Assembly: GCA_963754645.1 (NCBI GenBank)
Contig: CAVWGP010000012.1
Coordinates: forward strand, 496,001-560,000
From: CAVWGP01 sp963754645
GTDB lineage: Bacteria > Pseudomonadota > Alphaproteobacteria > Bin65
DNA: 64,000 nt
Reading direction: 5' to 3'
Positions 34,527 to 43,398 of this stretch are shown piece after piece. How positions within the stretch are numbered: position 1 is the stretch's first letter; each line of letters starts with the position of its first letter. Both the position numbers and the translations under genes were made by a program. The notes beneath the pieces are model-generated. The model made no database searches and had not been told where the DNA came from. It saw only the letters and a list, made by a program, of their open reading frames with translations.

Positions 34527-35471
34527 ATGCATGACAGCGCAGCGACCCGCGCCCATCGCAAATCGAGCCGCGCCGAGCGCGGCGCCCTCGCCTTGCTTTT
34601 CGTCGTCCCGGCCTTCATCGCGACGAATATATTGGTGGCGCGGCTTGGCGCCGAAACGCTGCCGTCCGCCGCGTTCACCTTTTGGCGCTGGCTGCTGGCC
34701 GCGGCACTGGTGGCACCCTTCGTCGCCGCCGAACTTTGGCGCAAGCGCGCCGCCTTCCGGCGCGAATGGCGTGACATTCTCCTGCTCGGCGCGATCGGCA
34801 TGGGCGTATCGAGCGCCTTCGTCTATGTCGGCGCCAAAACCACGACGGCGATGAACATCGGCCTGATCTACACGATGTCGCCGGTCTTGATCGTCATTCT
34901 TTCCGTGGCGCTGTTCGGCGAGCGCCTGTCGGCGCCGCGTTGGGTCGGCATCGGTCTCGCCTTCGTCGGTGTCGTCGTCATCATCGCCAAGGGCGATCCG
35001 GCGATTCTCGCCGGCCTGCGCTTCGTGGCCGGCGATCTGTGGATCGTCGGCGCCGCCATCGGCTGGGCGATCTATTCGATTTCGCTGAAACGGCGGTCGA
35101 GCGAATTCGGCACCTTGGCGCGGTTTTGCGTTTTGGCGCTTGGCGGCACCTTGGCGCTGCTGCCCTTCGTTATTGCCGAAAATCTTGCCGGCCACGTCAT
35201 GCCGACCGATCTGCGCAGCCTCGGCGTCGTGGCGCTGGCCGCGATCCCGGCGGGCATCCTGGCCTATGGCACCTATGCCATCGTCATCGGCCGCCTCGGC
35301 CCGAGCCGCGCCGGGATCATCCTTTATCTCAATCCGCTCTACGCCGCGTTCTATGGCTGGGCGCTGCTCGGCGAGACAATGCAATGGTATCACCTTGCCG
35401 GCGCGCTGCTGTTGCTGGGCGGGGTCTTCCTCGCGACCCGGCCGTCCCCGCGGCCCGCGGCGCGGCAATGA
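34527..35471 (+). CDS. EamA-family (DMT) transporter
   Basis: A 314-residue, 10-helix inner-membrane protein with two EamA repeats. Each repeat has the typical F-W-R-W or I-Y-S-I-S start and the end-of-repeat pattern, for example P-V-L-I-V-I-L-S-V-A-L-F-G-E-R-L in the first and L-N-P-L-Y-A-A-F-Y-G-W in the second. Such proteins export amino acids or metabolites. Start ATG 34527 was chosen over 34425 because the hydrophobic region begins soon after. Confidence 0.85.
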   Translation: MHDSAATRAHRKSSRAERGALALLFVVPAFIATNILVARLGAETLPSAAFTFWRWLLAAALVAPFVAAELWRKRAAFRREWRDILLLGAIGMGVSSAFVYVGAKTTTAMNIGLIYTMSPVLIVILSVALFGERLSAPRWVGIGLAFVGVVVIIAKGDPAILAGLRFVAGDLWIVGAAIGWAIYSISLKRRSSEFGTLARFCVLALGGTLALLPFVIAENLAGHVMPTDLRSLGVVALAAIPAGILAYGTYAIVIGRLGPSRAGIILYLNPLYAAFYGWALLGETMQWYHLAGALLLLGGVFLATRPSPRPAARQ

Positions 35472-35548
35472 ACACGGCGTTGTGAATCGCGCAAGGCATC
35501 CAATTCGATAAAATCATCGCCGAATTTCAGCCGCAACAGGAGATGTCC

Positions 35549-36013
35549 ATGCCGCTTCGCGCCTTCGCCGCAGCCGCGCTCTGCGTTCTCGCCCTTATCG
35601 CCACGCCGGCGGCCGCGCAAACCGGAAGCTTGGTAACGAAGAAGAGCGCGCATGACGTGGCGAAAACCGTCGAGCGCCTGGAAGCGGCGATCAAGAGCCG
35701 GGGCGCCGCGATCGTCGCCAAGGTCGATCACGCGGCGGCGGCCAAGGCCAATGGCCTCGAGCTGCGCCCGACCGTGGTCGTCCTCTTCGGCAACCCCAAG
35801 CTCGGCACGCCGCTGATGCAAAGCGCGCAGACCGCCGGCCTTGACCTGCCGATGAAGATTCTCGTGTGGCAGGATTCGTCGGGCGCGGTCCAGCTTGCCT
35901 ATCAAGCCCCCGCCGCGCTTGGCGCTGCGCATGGCATCAAAGATCGCGACGCCGTCCTCAATACCATGGCCGGCGCCCTCGCGGCGATCGCCGACGAGGC
36001 GGCCAAGCCCTAG
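35549..36013 (+). CDS. Exported DUF302-family protein
   Basis: A 154-residue protein with a signal peptide ending A-A-A-Q near residue 24. The core S-A-H-D-V-A-K-T-V-E-R-L-E-A-A-I, then V-V-V-L-F-G-N-P-K-L-G-T-P-L-M and D-L-P-M-K-I-L-V-W is the DUF302 pattern, an alpha-beta fold of unknown role. ATG 35549 has an AGGAG site at 6-base spacing; an ATG six bases earlier is too close to it. Confidence 0.82.
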   Translation: MPLRAFAAAALCVLALIATPAAAQTGSLVTKKSAHDVAKTVERLEAAIKSRGAAIVAKVDHAAAAKANGLELRPTVVVLFGNPKLGTPLMQSAQTAGLDLPMKILVWQDSSGAVQLAYQAPAALGAAHGIKDRDAVLNTMAGALAAIADEAAKP

Positions 36014-36025
36014 CGGCGCCTCCGT

Positions 36026-36400
36026 TCAGGACGCAGCCATCGGTTGAAACAACTCGACCGGATTGCCCGACGGATCTTCGATCAGGATCTGCGTGCCGCC
36101 CGGCCCGCGCGTGGCCTCATTGCGAAAGTGCACGCCCGCCTTGGTCAATCGCGCCGCCCATTCATCGATGTTGTCGACTTCGATGACGATGCGGTTCCAG
36201 CCGCCCGGTTGCGGCACTCGGCCGTCCGGCATTGCCTTGGCCGCCGAGGAGCCGGGGCCGCTGAGCCACAGGCGCAAATCGTCGCGCGCGACCACGGCGA
36301 AGGGCGGGCCCCAGCGCTTGGCCAGCGTGAAGCCGAGCTGCTCGGTGTAGAATGCGATCGCCAGATCGACATCCGAGACGAGATAGCGGATCGTTGCCAT
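36026..36400 (-). CDS. VOC-family (glyoxalase/bleomycin-resistance fold) protein
   Basis: A 124-residue protein with paired beta-alpha-beta modules: I-R-Y-L-V-S-D-V-D-L-A-I-A-F-Y near the start and I-L-I-E-D-P-S-G-N-P-V-E-L-F at the end, the latter holding the metal-site Glu. Family members act as glyoxalases, dioxygenases or binding proteins. It converges with the DUF302 gene 12 bases away and follows mutT on the same strand. Confidence 0.8.
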   Translation of the reverse strand: MATIRYLVSDVDLAIAFYTEQLGFTLAKRWGPPFAVVARDDLRLWLSGPGSSAAKAMPDGRVPQPGGWNRIVIEVDNIDEWAARLTKAGVHFRNEATRGPGGTQILIEDPSGNPVELFQPMAAS

Positions 36401-36432
36401 GTCCAAGCTCCTGGCTCGCCGGCAGCCCGAGG

Positions 36433-36894
36433 CTATAGGAAGTCTCGCAGCATCGCCACCAGCGGCACATCGGCGGGCGGCATGGCGTAGTCGGCGAGCT
36501 GGTTCGGCCGCACCCATTTGAGCGCCCGATGCTCGCGCGCCACCGGCGTGCCGAGCCACTTGCGGCAGAGATAAAGCGGCATCAGCAGGTGGAAATCCGC
36601 ATAGGCGTGCGAGGCGAAGGTAAAGGCGCCGAGGCAGCTCTCGCTTGTATCGATGCCGAGTTCTTCCTTGAGCTCGCGCACCAGCGCGCGCTCCGGCGTT
36701 TCGCCCGCCTGCACCTTGCCGCCGGGAAATTCCCACAGCCCGGCCATCGCCTTGCCCGCCGGGCGCTGCGCGATCAGCACGCGGCCGTCGATGTCGACCA
36801 GCGCCACGGCGGCGACGAGCAGCAGCGGCTTATCGCCCGCCGAAGCCGGCGGGCCGGGGCAATCGGGAATTTCCGCTGGCGGCATTGTTCCCAT
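36433..36894 (-). CDS. mutT: NUDIX hydrolase, MutT-like 8-oxo-dGTP diphosphatase
   Basis: About 153 residues. The complete NUDIX box reads G-G-K-V-Q-A-G-E-T-P-E-R-A-L-V-R-E-L-K-E (continuing E-L-G-I), with all catalytic Glu. R-V-L-I-A-Q-R-P-A-G-K and W-E-F-P-G are typical of MutT. The start is unsure: TTG 36915 overlaps the argJ stop (TTGA), and ATG 36894 or 36885 follow. The argJ-mutT order is common in Alphaproteobacteria. Confidence 0.85.
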   Translation of the reverse strand: MGTMPPAEIPDCPGPPASAGDKPLLLVAAVALVDIDGRVLIAQRPAGKAMAGLWEFPGGKVQAGETPERALVRELKEELGIDTSESCLGAFTFASHAYADFHLLMPLYLCRKWLGTPVAREHRALKWVRPNQLADYAMPPADVPLVAMLRDFL

Positions 36895-36911
36895 TCCCGC
36901 TCGCGGCGGCT

Positions 36912-38144
36912 TCAACTGCGATACGATCCGTTGATATCGATGTAGCCATGCGTCAGGTCGCAGGTCCAGACCGTGGCGCGGCCCTTGCCGACGCCGACAT
37001 CGGCTTCGATGACGATGGCTTGGCCCTTGATGTGGCGCACCACGGGCGCTTCGTCATAGTCCGGCACCCGCGCGCCTTTTGCCGTTACCGGCGTGCCGCC
37101 GATCTTGATCGCGAGCGCGTCGCGATCCGCCTTCTCGCCGGATTTGCCGATCGCCATTACGATGCGGCCCCAATTCGCGTCTTCGCCGGCGATCGCGGTC
37201 TTGACCAGGGGCGAATTGGCGACGGCGAGCGCGATGCGCCGCGCCGCCCGCGCAGTGGCGGCACCCGTCACGGCGATCTCGATGAACTTCGTGGCGCCTT
37301 CGCCGTCCTTGACCGTGAGCTGGGCCAGCTCGATGAGCAGCGATTCAAGCGCCGCCTTGAACGGTTTGAGCGCCGGATCGGCGGCGTTCAACGGTTTTTT
37401 GTTGCCCGCCTTGCCGGTCGCGGCGAGAAGCAGCGTGTCGCTTGTCGACGTGTCGCCATCGACGGTGATGGCGTTGAAGCTTTTCTCGTTCGCCGCGGCG
37501 AGCAGGGTTTGCAGGATCGGCGCCGGGATCGCGGCGTCGGTCGCCAGGAAGGCGAGCATCGTCGCCATGTCGGGCGCGATCATGCCCGAGCCCTTGGCGA
37601 TGCCGTTGATGCGCACCGCCGTCTCGCCGATGGTGCATTGGCGCGTCGCGTATTTCGCAAACGTGTCGGTCGTCATGATGGCGCGGGCGGCCTCGACCCA
37701 AGCGCCGGGCTGCAGCGCGCCGTTGAGGCCGGGCAGCGCATCCGTGATCTTGCGATCCGGCAACGGCTCGCCGATGACGCCGGTCGAAGCGATGAATATT
37801 TCGCCGGCCTTGCAGCCGAGGACCCGCGCCGCGGCCGCCGCCGTGCGCTTCACCGACTGATCGCCGGCCTTGCCGGTGAAGGCGTTGCTGTTGCCCGAAT
37901 TGACGACGAAGGCGCGCGCCTTGCCGCCTTTCAGGGCGCGCCGGCACCACAGCACCGGCGCCCCTGCGGTCAGCGACTTGGTGAACACGCCGGCGACGGT
38001 GGTTCCCGGATCGAAGGCGATCAGGCAGAGATCGGCGCGCCCGCTGTAGCGAATGCCCGAAGCGACGGCGCCGAGCCGGGCGCCGGCGATCGGCGGCATG
38101 GCGGGCATTGACACAGGCGCGAGCGGAGAGAGCTTGGGAGGCAT
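36912..38144 (-). CDS. argJ: Bifunctional ornithine/glutamate N-acetyltransferase
   Basis: A 410-residue Ntn-type acetyltransferase of the cyclic arginine pathway. The self-cleavage region is K-G-S-G-M-I-A-P-D-M-A-T-M-L near residue 185; cleavage before Thr yields the two chains. Other conserved parts are N-S-G-N-S-N-A-F-T-G and G-E-D-A-N-W-G-R. ATG 38144 (MPPKLSPLAP) fits the family's start. It lies between the parvulin gene and mutT. Confidence 0.93.
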   Translation of the reverse strand: MPPKLSPLAPVSMPAMPPIAGARLGAVASGIRYSGRADLCLIAFDPGTTVAGVFTKSLTAGAPVLWCRRALKGGKARAFVVNSGNSNAFTGKAGDQSVKRTAAAAARVLGCKAGEIFIASTGVIGEPLPDRKITDALPGLNGALQPGAWVEAARAIMTTDTFAKYATRQCTIGETAVRINGIAKGSGMIAPDMATMLAFLATDAAIPAPILQTLLAAANEKSFNAITVDGDTSTSDTLLLAATGKAGNKKPLNAADPALKPFKAALESLLIELAQLTVKDGEGATKFIEIAVTGAATARAARRIALAVANSPLVKTAIAGEDANWGRIVMAIGKSGEKADRDALAIKIGGTPVTAKGARVPDYDEAPVVRHIKGQAIVIEADVGVGKGRATVWTCDLTHGYIDINGSYRS

Positions 38145-38363
38145 GGGGGTATCCGAATTTGAACGTTGCAATGGCGCACGGCGCATAAGCGCCGCGGCGA
38201 TGAAAGGGATTCGCGCAGAAATGTATCGCTATCGTCGTCGCGCTAGCGAAAATTCGATGCGCAGCGCAGCGGATGCAGCACCGGCTTTCTGCCGACACCG
38301 CAGTAGCGCGCGCGACGTTGGGTCGATCGATTTCATCGTCATTCCCGTGAGCCAAGCCGCCCG

Positions 38364-39233
38364 CTACTTCTTCTCCTCTTCCTTCATCGGCTGGCCCTTG
38401 GCGTCGAAGCGCTCGACCTTGGCGAGGGCGCGCAGGCGCTTGACTTCCTCGCCGGCGATTTCCTGGGACATTTCCTGGCGGAGTTGGTCCCTCACGTCGT
38501 CGAAGCCCGGCGCCGGCTTGGCGCGGCGGTCGGTGACGCGGATCACGTGCCAGCCGAACTGGGTCTTGACCGGGGATTTTGAGGTATCGCCCTTTTTCAT
38601 CGCAAAGGCGGCCTCGGCGAATTCCTTGACCATCTGGTCCTTGGAAAAATAGCCGAGATCGCCGGAATTCTGCGCCTTGCTTGGATCGATCGACTTTTCC
38701 TTGGCGATTTTCTCGAAATCGCCGCCCTTTTCGACCTGGACGATGATGTCCTTGGCTTCCTGTTCGGTCTTGACCAGGATATGGGACGCGCGGATTTCTT
38801 CCTCCCCCTTGAACTCCTTGACGAATTTCTCATAAGCGACTTTGAGGCGGTCATCCGTCGCCTTTTCGCCGACGACCTTGTCGGCATAGGCCTGATAGAC
38901 GAGCGTGTCCTCGTAACGCGCGAGCTGACGTTTGACCGCCTCGCCGTCCTGCAGCTTTTGCTTGCGGCCCTCGGTGGCGAGGAGCCGGATCGAGATCGCG
39001 TGATCGACCAGCGGCACATAGAGCTGCTCGAAGGTCATCTGCTGCATGCGCTGGGGCAGGCCGCGATAGATGGCGACGATTTCCGAGAGCTGAATCTTGT
39101 GGCCGTCGACGACGGCGACGACGGGATCCGGCGGATCGGCGGTTTGAGCCGTCGCCGGCGACGGGCCGAGCCCGAGCGTGCCGGCCAAAATCGCGGCGGC
39201 GGCAAGTTTGCGAAACCTGGCAGAGCCGATCAT
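38364..39233 (-). CDS. Periplasmic peptidyl-prolyl isomerase, parvulin family
   Basis: A 289-residue exported foldase. Signal peptide 1-29 (ending A-T-A-Q), then a SurA/PrsA-like N-domain (V-V-A-V-V-D-G-H-K-I) and the parvulin domain at about 125-220 with A-S-H-I-L-V-K-T, L-G-Y-F and F-G-W-H-V-I-R-V. The charged end M-K-E-E-E-K-K is typical. It faces away from secA, with 195 bases between, which matches the common secA-foldase arrangement. Confidence 0.9.
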   Translation of the reverse strand: MIGSARFRKLAAAAILAGTLGLGPSPATAQTADPPDPVVAVVDGHKIQLSEIVAIYRGLPQRMQQMTFEQLYVPLVDHAISIRLLATEGRKQKLQDGEAVKRQLARYEDTLVYQAYADKVVGEKATDDRLKVAYEKFVKEFKGEEEIRASHILVKTEQEAKDIIVQVEKGGDFEKIAKEKSIDPSKAQNSGDLGYFSKDQMVKEFAEAAFAMKKGDTSKSPVKTQFGWHVIRVTDRRAKPAPGFDDVRDQLRQEMSQEIAGEEVKRLRALAKVERFDAKGQPMKEEEKK

Positions 39234-39340
39234 GATAGAACCCTTGTTGGGCAAGGTTTGGGTTTCGCATATCCTGGACCCCCAAACAAGCCGCCCAGCG
39301 ATGGCCGGAAACCGCCGCGTGGCGGTGCGCGTCCGCTCCG

Positions 39341-39369
39341 TTGACAGGCTTGACCCTTACGCCTATCTC
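39341..39369 (+). promoter_or_regulatory. Candidate sigma-70 promoter of secA
   Basis: TTGACA (39341-39346), 17-base spacer, TATCTC (39364-39369), about 55 bases before the secA start. Consensus -35 and optimal spacing. Confidence 0.5.
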
Positions 39370-39427
39370 AAGGAACGGACCGGCTCAGGTCCAAACCGAA
39401 TTCATCAATATCTTCCGAGGACTCCGC

Positions 39428-42172
39428 ATGATCGGCCGCCTTGCCCAGGTGTTTTTCGGCTCGGCCAACCAACGTTTCTTGAAGCGCCTTGAACCGACCG
39501 TCGCCCACATCAACACGCTTGAAAAAGACGTTTCGGCGCTGACGGACGAAAAGCTCAAAGAACGTACCGCTTGGTTGAAAAAGCGCCTCGCCGACGGCGA
39601 GACGCTCGACGACCTGCTGCCCGACGCCTTCGCGACCGTGCGCGAAACGGCGAAACGCGTGCTCGGCGAGAGGCACTACGACGTGCAGCTTCTGGGCGGC
39701 ATGATCCTGCACCGCGGCCAGATCGCGGAAATGAAGACCGGCGAAGGCAAGACCCTGGTCTCGACGCTCCCGGTCTTTCTCAACTCGCTTGAAGGCAAGG
39801 GCGTCCATCTCGTCACCGTCAACGACTACCTCGCCAAGCGCGATTCCGAGTGGATGGGCCGGATCTACAAGTTCCTCGGCCTCTCGGTCGGCTGCATCGT
39901 GCACGAGCTCGACGACGACCAGCGCCGGCAGGCCTATGCCTGCGACATCACCTATGGGACGAACAACGAATTCGGCTTCGATTATCTCCGCGACAACATG
40001 AAATATGCGATCGCGGAAATGGTCCAGCGGCCGTTCAATTTCGCGATCGTCGACGAAGTCGATTCGATCCTGATCGACGAGGCGCGCACGCCGCTGATCA
40101 TCTCGGGCCCGGCCGAGGATTCGTCGGACCTCTATCGCTCGATCAACCTGCTCATTCCGAAATTGCAGCCCGAGCACTACGACAAGGACGAAAAGCAGCG
40201 CAACGTGTCGCTGACCGAGGCCGGCCAGCAGGCGATGGAAGATCTGCTGCGCGAGGCCGGTATCGTCAAGGAAGGCAACATGTACGACATCGACCACGTC
40301 TCGGTCGTGCATCACGTCAACCAGGCGCTGCGCGCGCATAAATTGTTCGCGCGCGACGTGGACTACATCGTGCGCAACGATCAGGTCATCATCATCGACG
40401 AATTTACCGGCCGCATGATGGAAGGGCGGCGCTATTCGGAAGGCTTGCACCAGGCCCTCGAATCGAAAGAGGGCGCGAAGATCCAGCCCGAGAATCAGAC
40501 GCTGGCCTCGATCACCTTCCAGAATTATTTCCGCCTCTACCCGAAGCTCGCCGGCATGACGGGCACGGCGATGACGGAAGCCGCCGAATTCCAGCAGATC
40601 TACAAGCTCGAAGTCGCCGAAGTGCCGACGCATATGCCGGTGACTCGCGTCGACGAGGACGACGAGGTCTATCGCTCCGGCGCCGAGCGCGACTCTTCCG
40701 TCATCGAGCTGATCGCGGATTGCCACAAGCGCGGCCAGCCGGTCCTGGTCGGCACGGTGAGCATCGAAAAGTCGGAATCGCTGGCGCAGAAGCTCGACGA
40801 GCGCAAGGTGCCGTATCACGTCCTCAACGCGCGGCACCACGAGCGCGAGGCCTTCATCATCTCGCAGGCCGGCACGCCCGGCGCCGTGACGATCGCGACC
40901 AACATGGCCGGCCGCGGCACCGACATCAAGCTTGGCGGCAACGCCGAAATGCGCATCCAGGCCGATCTCGCCGACGTGACGGACCCGGCCGAGCGCGAGC
41001 GGCGGAGCGCCGAGATCAAGGGCGAAATCGAGGCCGCGAAGAAAAAAGTCATCGAGGCGGGCGGCCTCTACGTCATCGGCACCGAGCGGCACGAGAGCCG
41101 CCGCATCGACAATCAATTGCGCGGCCGCTCCGGCCGCCAGGGCGATCCGGGCAACTCGAAATTCTTCATCTCGCTGCAAGACGACCTGATGCGCATCTTC
41201 GGCTCGCAGCGCCTCGACGTCTGGCTGCAACGCCTCGGCTTGAAGCCGGGCGAGGCCATCATCCATCCCTGGATCAACAAGGCGCTCGAGAAAGCCCAGC
41301 GCAAGGTCGAGGAGCGCAATTTCGAGATCCGCAAGAATTTGCTGCGCTTCGACGACGTGATGAACGATCAGCGCAAGGTCATCTACGACCAGCGCATCCA
41401 AATCATGCGCAGCGAAGATGTGTCCGAGCTCGTCGGCCAGATGCGCCACGAACTCATCGAACTCTTCGTGTCCGAGGCGATCCCGCAGGGCAGCTATGCC
41501 GAGCAGTGGAATTCGGCCGGCTTAGCCGAGCGCATCAAGCAGGTCTTCGGCGTCGAGCATCCGGTCAAGGACTGGGCGGCCGAAGAGGGCATCGCCGACC
41601 AGGAGATCACCGAGCGCCTGCAAAAGGCGACCGACGAGCACATGGCGAAGAAGGCCGCGTCCTACGGCGCCGAAATCATGCGCATGGCCGAAAAGAGCCT
41701 GCTGCTGCAATTGCTCGATCAGGTGTGGAAGGATCACCTGTTGCACCTCGATTACTTGCGCCAGGCGATCAATCTGCGCGCCTACGGCCAGAAGGACCCG
41801 CTCAACGAATACAAGCGCGAGGCCTTCGACATGTTCCAGCGCATGATGGGCGGCCTGCGCGAAACGGTCACGGGCGTGCTCGCCAATCTGGAAATTCGCG
41901 TTGAAAACGAGGCGGAAACCGCCGCCCTGGCGCATCCGCAGCGCGATCAGCAGATGTTCGAATCGCATCCCGATCCGGCGACGGCCGGACTGGGCGGCCT
42001 GCCGGATATCCCCACGGGCAACGGGACCGTCGCGGCCGGACCGGCGCGCTCGCGCGGCGGCAATGGCATCGACGCGAACGATCCCTCGACCTGGGGCAAG
42101 GTTTCGCGCAATGCCGCCTGCCCCTGCGGCTCGGGCAAAAAGTTCAAACACTGCCACGGCGCCCTGGTTTGA
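39428..42172 (+). CDS. secA: Preprotein translocase ATPase SecA
   Basis: A 914-residue motor that drives exported proteins through SecYEG. Walker A is M-K-T-G-E-G-K-T near residue 103; the DEAD-like motif D-E-V-D-S-I-L-I-D-E-A-R-T follows near 208; A-G-R-G-T-D-I is in the second motor domain. The C-terminus has the zinc-binding SEC-C motif C-P-C-G-S-G-K-K-F-K-H-C-H that docks on SecB. ATG 39428 matches other SecA starts and has a GAGG site; a longer form from 39341 would start within the promoter. Confidence 0.97.
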   Translation: MIGRLAQVFFGSANQRFLKRLEPTVAHINTLEKDVSALTDEKLKERTAWLKKRLADGETLDDLLPDAFATVRETAKRVLGERHYDVQLLGGMILHRGQIAEMKTGEGKTLVSTLPVFLNSLEGKGVHLVTVNDYLAKRDSEWMGRIYKFLGLSVGCIVHELDDDQRRQAYACDITYGTNNEFGFDYLRDNMKYAIAEMVQRPFNFAIVDEVDSILIDEARTPLIISGPAEDSSDLYRSINLLIPKLQPEHYDKDEKQRNVSLTEAGQQAMEDLLREAGIVKEGNMYDIDHVSVVHHVNQALRAHKLFARDVDYIVRNDQVIIIDEFTGRMMEGRRYSEGLHQALESKEGAKIQPENQTLASITFQNYFRLYPKLAGMTGTAMTEAAEFQQIYKLEVAEVPTHMPVTRVDEDDEVYRSGAERDSSVIELIADCHKRGQPVLVGTVSIEKSESLAQKLDERKVPYHVLNARHHEREAFIISQAGTPGAVTIATNMAGRGTDIKLGGNAEMRIQADLADVTDPAERERRSAEIKGEIEAAKKKVIEAGGLYVIGTERHESRRIDNQLRGRSGRQGDPGNSKFFISLQDDLMRIFGSQRLDVWLQRLGLKPGEAIIHPWINKALEKAQRKVEERNFEIRKNLLRFDDVMNDQRKVIYDQRIQIMRSEDVSELVGQMRHELIELFVSEAIPQGSYAEQWNSAGLAERIKQVFGVEHPVKDWAAEEGIADQEITERLQKATDEHMAKKAASYGAEIMRMAEKSLLLQLLDQVWKDHLLHLDYLRQAINLRAYGQKDPLNEYKREAFDMFQRMMGGLRETVTGVLANLEIRVENEAETAALAHPQRDQQMFESHPDPATAGLGGLPDIPTGNGTVAAGPARSRGGNGIDANDPSTWGKVSRNAACPCGSGKKFKHCHGALV

Positions 42173-42213
42173 TGGCGCGATCGTCTCGCTCACACGGAAG
42201 CCGCTGACCGTCC

Positions 42214-43188
42214 ATGACCGTGTTGCTGACCGGTGCCGCCGGCTTTATCGGCATGCATGTGGCGCGCGCTTTGGGCGCGCGCGGCGACACCGTTGTCGGA
42301 GTCGACAATCTCAACGATTATTACGACGTGACGCTCAAGCAGGCGCGGGTCGCGGAGCTGGCCAAGAGCCCGAATTTCCGCTTCCAGAAGCTCGATATCG
42401 CCGACCGCGGCGCGGTCTTGCGCCTGCTCGAATCGGAACCCGGTATCGACCGCATCGTTCACCTCGCGGCCCAGGCCGGCGTGCGCTATTCGCTGGAAAA
42501 TCCGGCCGCCTATATCCATGCCAATGTCGAAGGGCATTTCGCGATACTTGAAGGCTGCCGCCTGCGCGGCGGCATCAAGCACCTCGTCTATGCCAGCAGT
42601 TCATCGGTCTACGGCGCCAACGCCAAACTACCGTTCTCAATCGACGACAAGATCGACCGGCCGAAGTCGCTCTATGCCGCCACCAAGGCGGCGGCCGAGC
42701 TGATGAGTCATTGCTACAGCGAGCTTTACGGCCTCGCGCAGACGGGATTGCGTTTCTTCACGGTCTACGGTCCTTGGGGCCGGCCGGACATGTCGGCCTT
42801 CATCTTCGCCAAGGCCATCTTCGCGGGCCAGCCGATCCGCGTCTTCAATTTCGGCGACATGCGCCGCGATTATACATACATCGACGACATCGTCGCCGGC
42901 ACCCTTGCGGCTCTCGACCGCGTTCCGCAAGGTCCCGGCGCGCCGCATCGGCTTTACAATCTCGGCAACAGCCGCTGCGAGAACCTCCGCGACTTCATCG
43001 CCGAAATCGAGCGCGCGACCGGCCGCAAGGCCGCGATCGAACTCGAGCCGATCCAGCCGGGCGACGTGCGCGAGACCTACGCCGATATCGAATCGAGCCG
43101 GCGCGACCTCGGTTTCGAACCCAATACGGCGATCGGCGAAGGCGTTCCCCGCTTCGTCGCCTGGTTCCGCGAATACCACCGCCTCTGA
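42214..43188 (+). CDS. NAD-dependent sugar epimerase, UDP-glucuronate 4-epimerase type
   Basis: A 324-residue short-chain dehydrogenase-type epimerase. The NAD motif is G-A-A-G-F-I-G near residues 7-13, the catalytic pair Y-A-A-T-K near 150, and S-S-S-V-Y-G before it. The string F-F-T-V-Y-G-P-W-G-R-P-D-M and short loops match UDP-glucuronate 4-epimerases, which make UDP-galacturonate for surface polysaccharide. It follows secA by 40 bases and ends just before a strong inverted repeat. Confidence 0.88.
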   Translation: MTVLLTGAAGFIGMHVARALGARGDTVVGVDNLNDYYDVTLKQARVAELAKSPNFRFQKLDIADRGAVLRLLESEPGIDRIVHLAAQAGVRYSLENPAAYIHANVEGHFAILEGCRLRGGIKHLVYASSSSVYGANAKLPFSIDDKIDRPKSLYAATKAAAELMSHCYSELYGLAQTGLRFFTVYGPWGRPDMSAFIFAKAIFAGQPIRVFNFGDMRRDYTYIDDIVAGTLAALDRVPQGPGAPHRLYNLGNSRCENLRDFIAEIERATGRKAAIELEPIQPGDVRETYADIESSRRDLGFEPNTAIGEGVPRFVAWFREYHRL

Positions 43189-43251
43189 TACCGAATTCGA
43201 CTGAATGCTTCAGCGCGCCCTATTATGCAACTTCGGCGCATGAATTCTGGA

Positions 43252-43335
43252 CCCCGGCTCGGTGGCCGGGGTGACAGTATTTTTTCCAGGTAATCGATCA
43301 AAAATTACACTGTCACCCCGGCCACCGAGCCGGGG
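43252..43335. repeat. Perfect 27-base inverted repeat between convergent genes
   Basis: Arms at 43252-43278 and 43309-43335 are perfectly complementary over 27 bases, with a 30-base spacer; the left arm starts CCCCGGCTCGGTGG and ends GTGACAGT. The spacer has a T run after the left arm and an A run before the right arm. It stands between the epimerase gene and porin 1, which converge, so it could stop both transcripts. Its perfection suggests a recently placed dispersed element. Confidence 0.75.
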
Positions 43336-43398
43336 ACCAGGTGCACGGAGAAGCGATTCAGGCGCGCGCGATACCACGGCAGCCGACCGGATGCCGTA

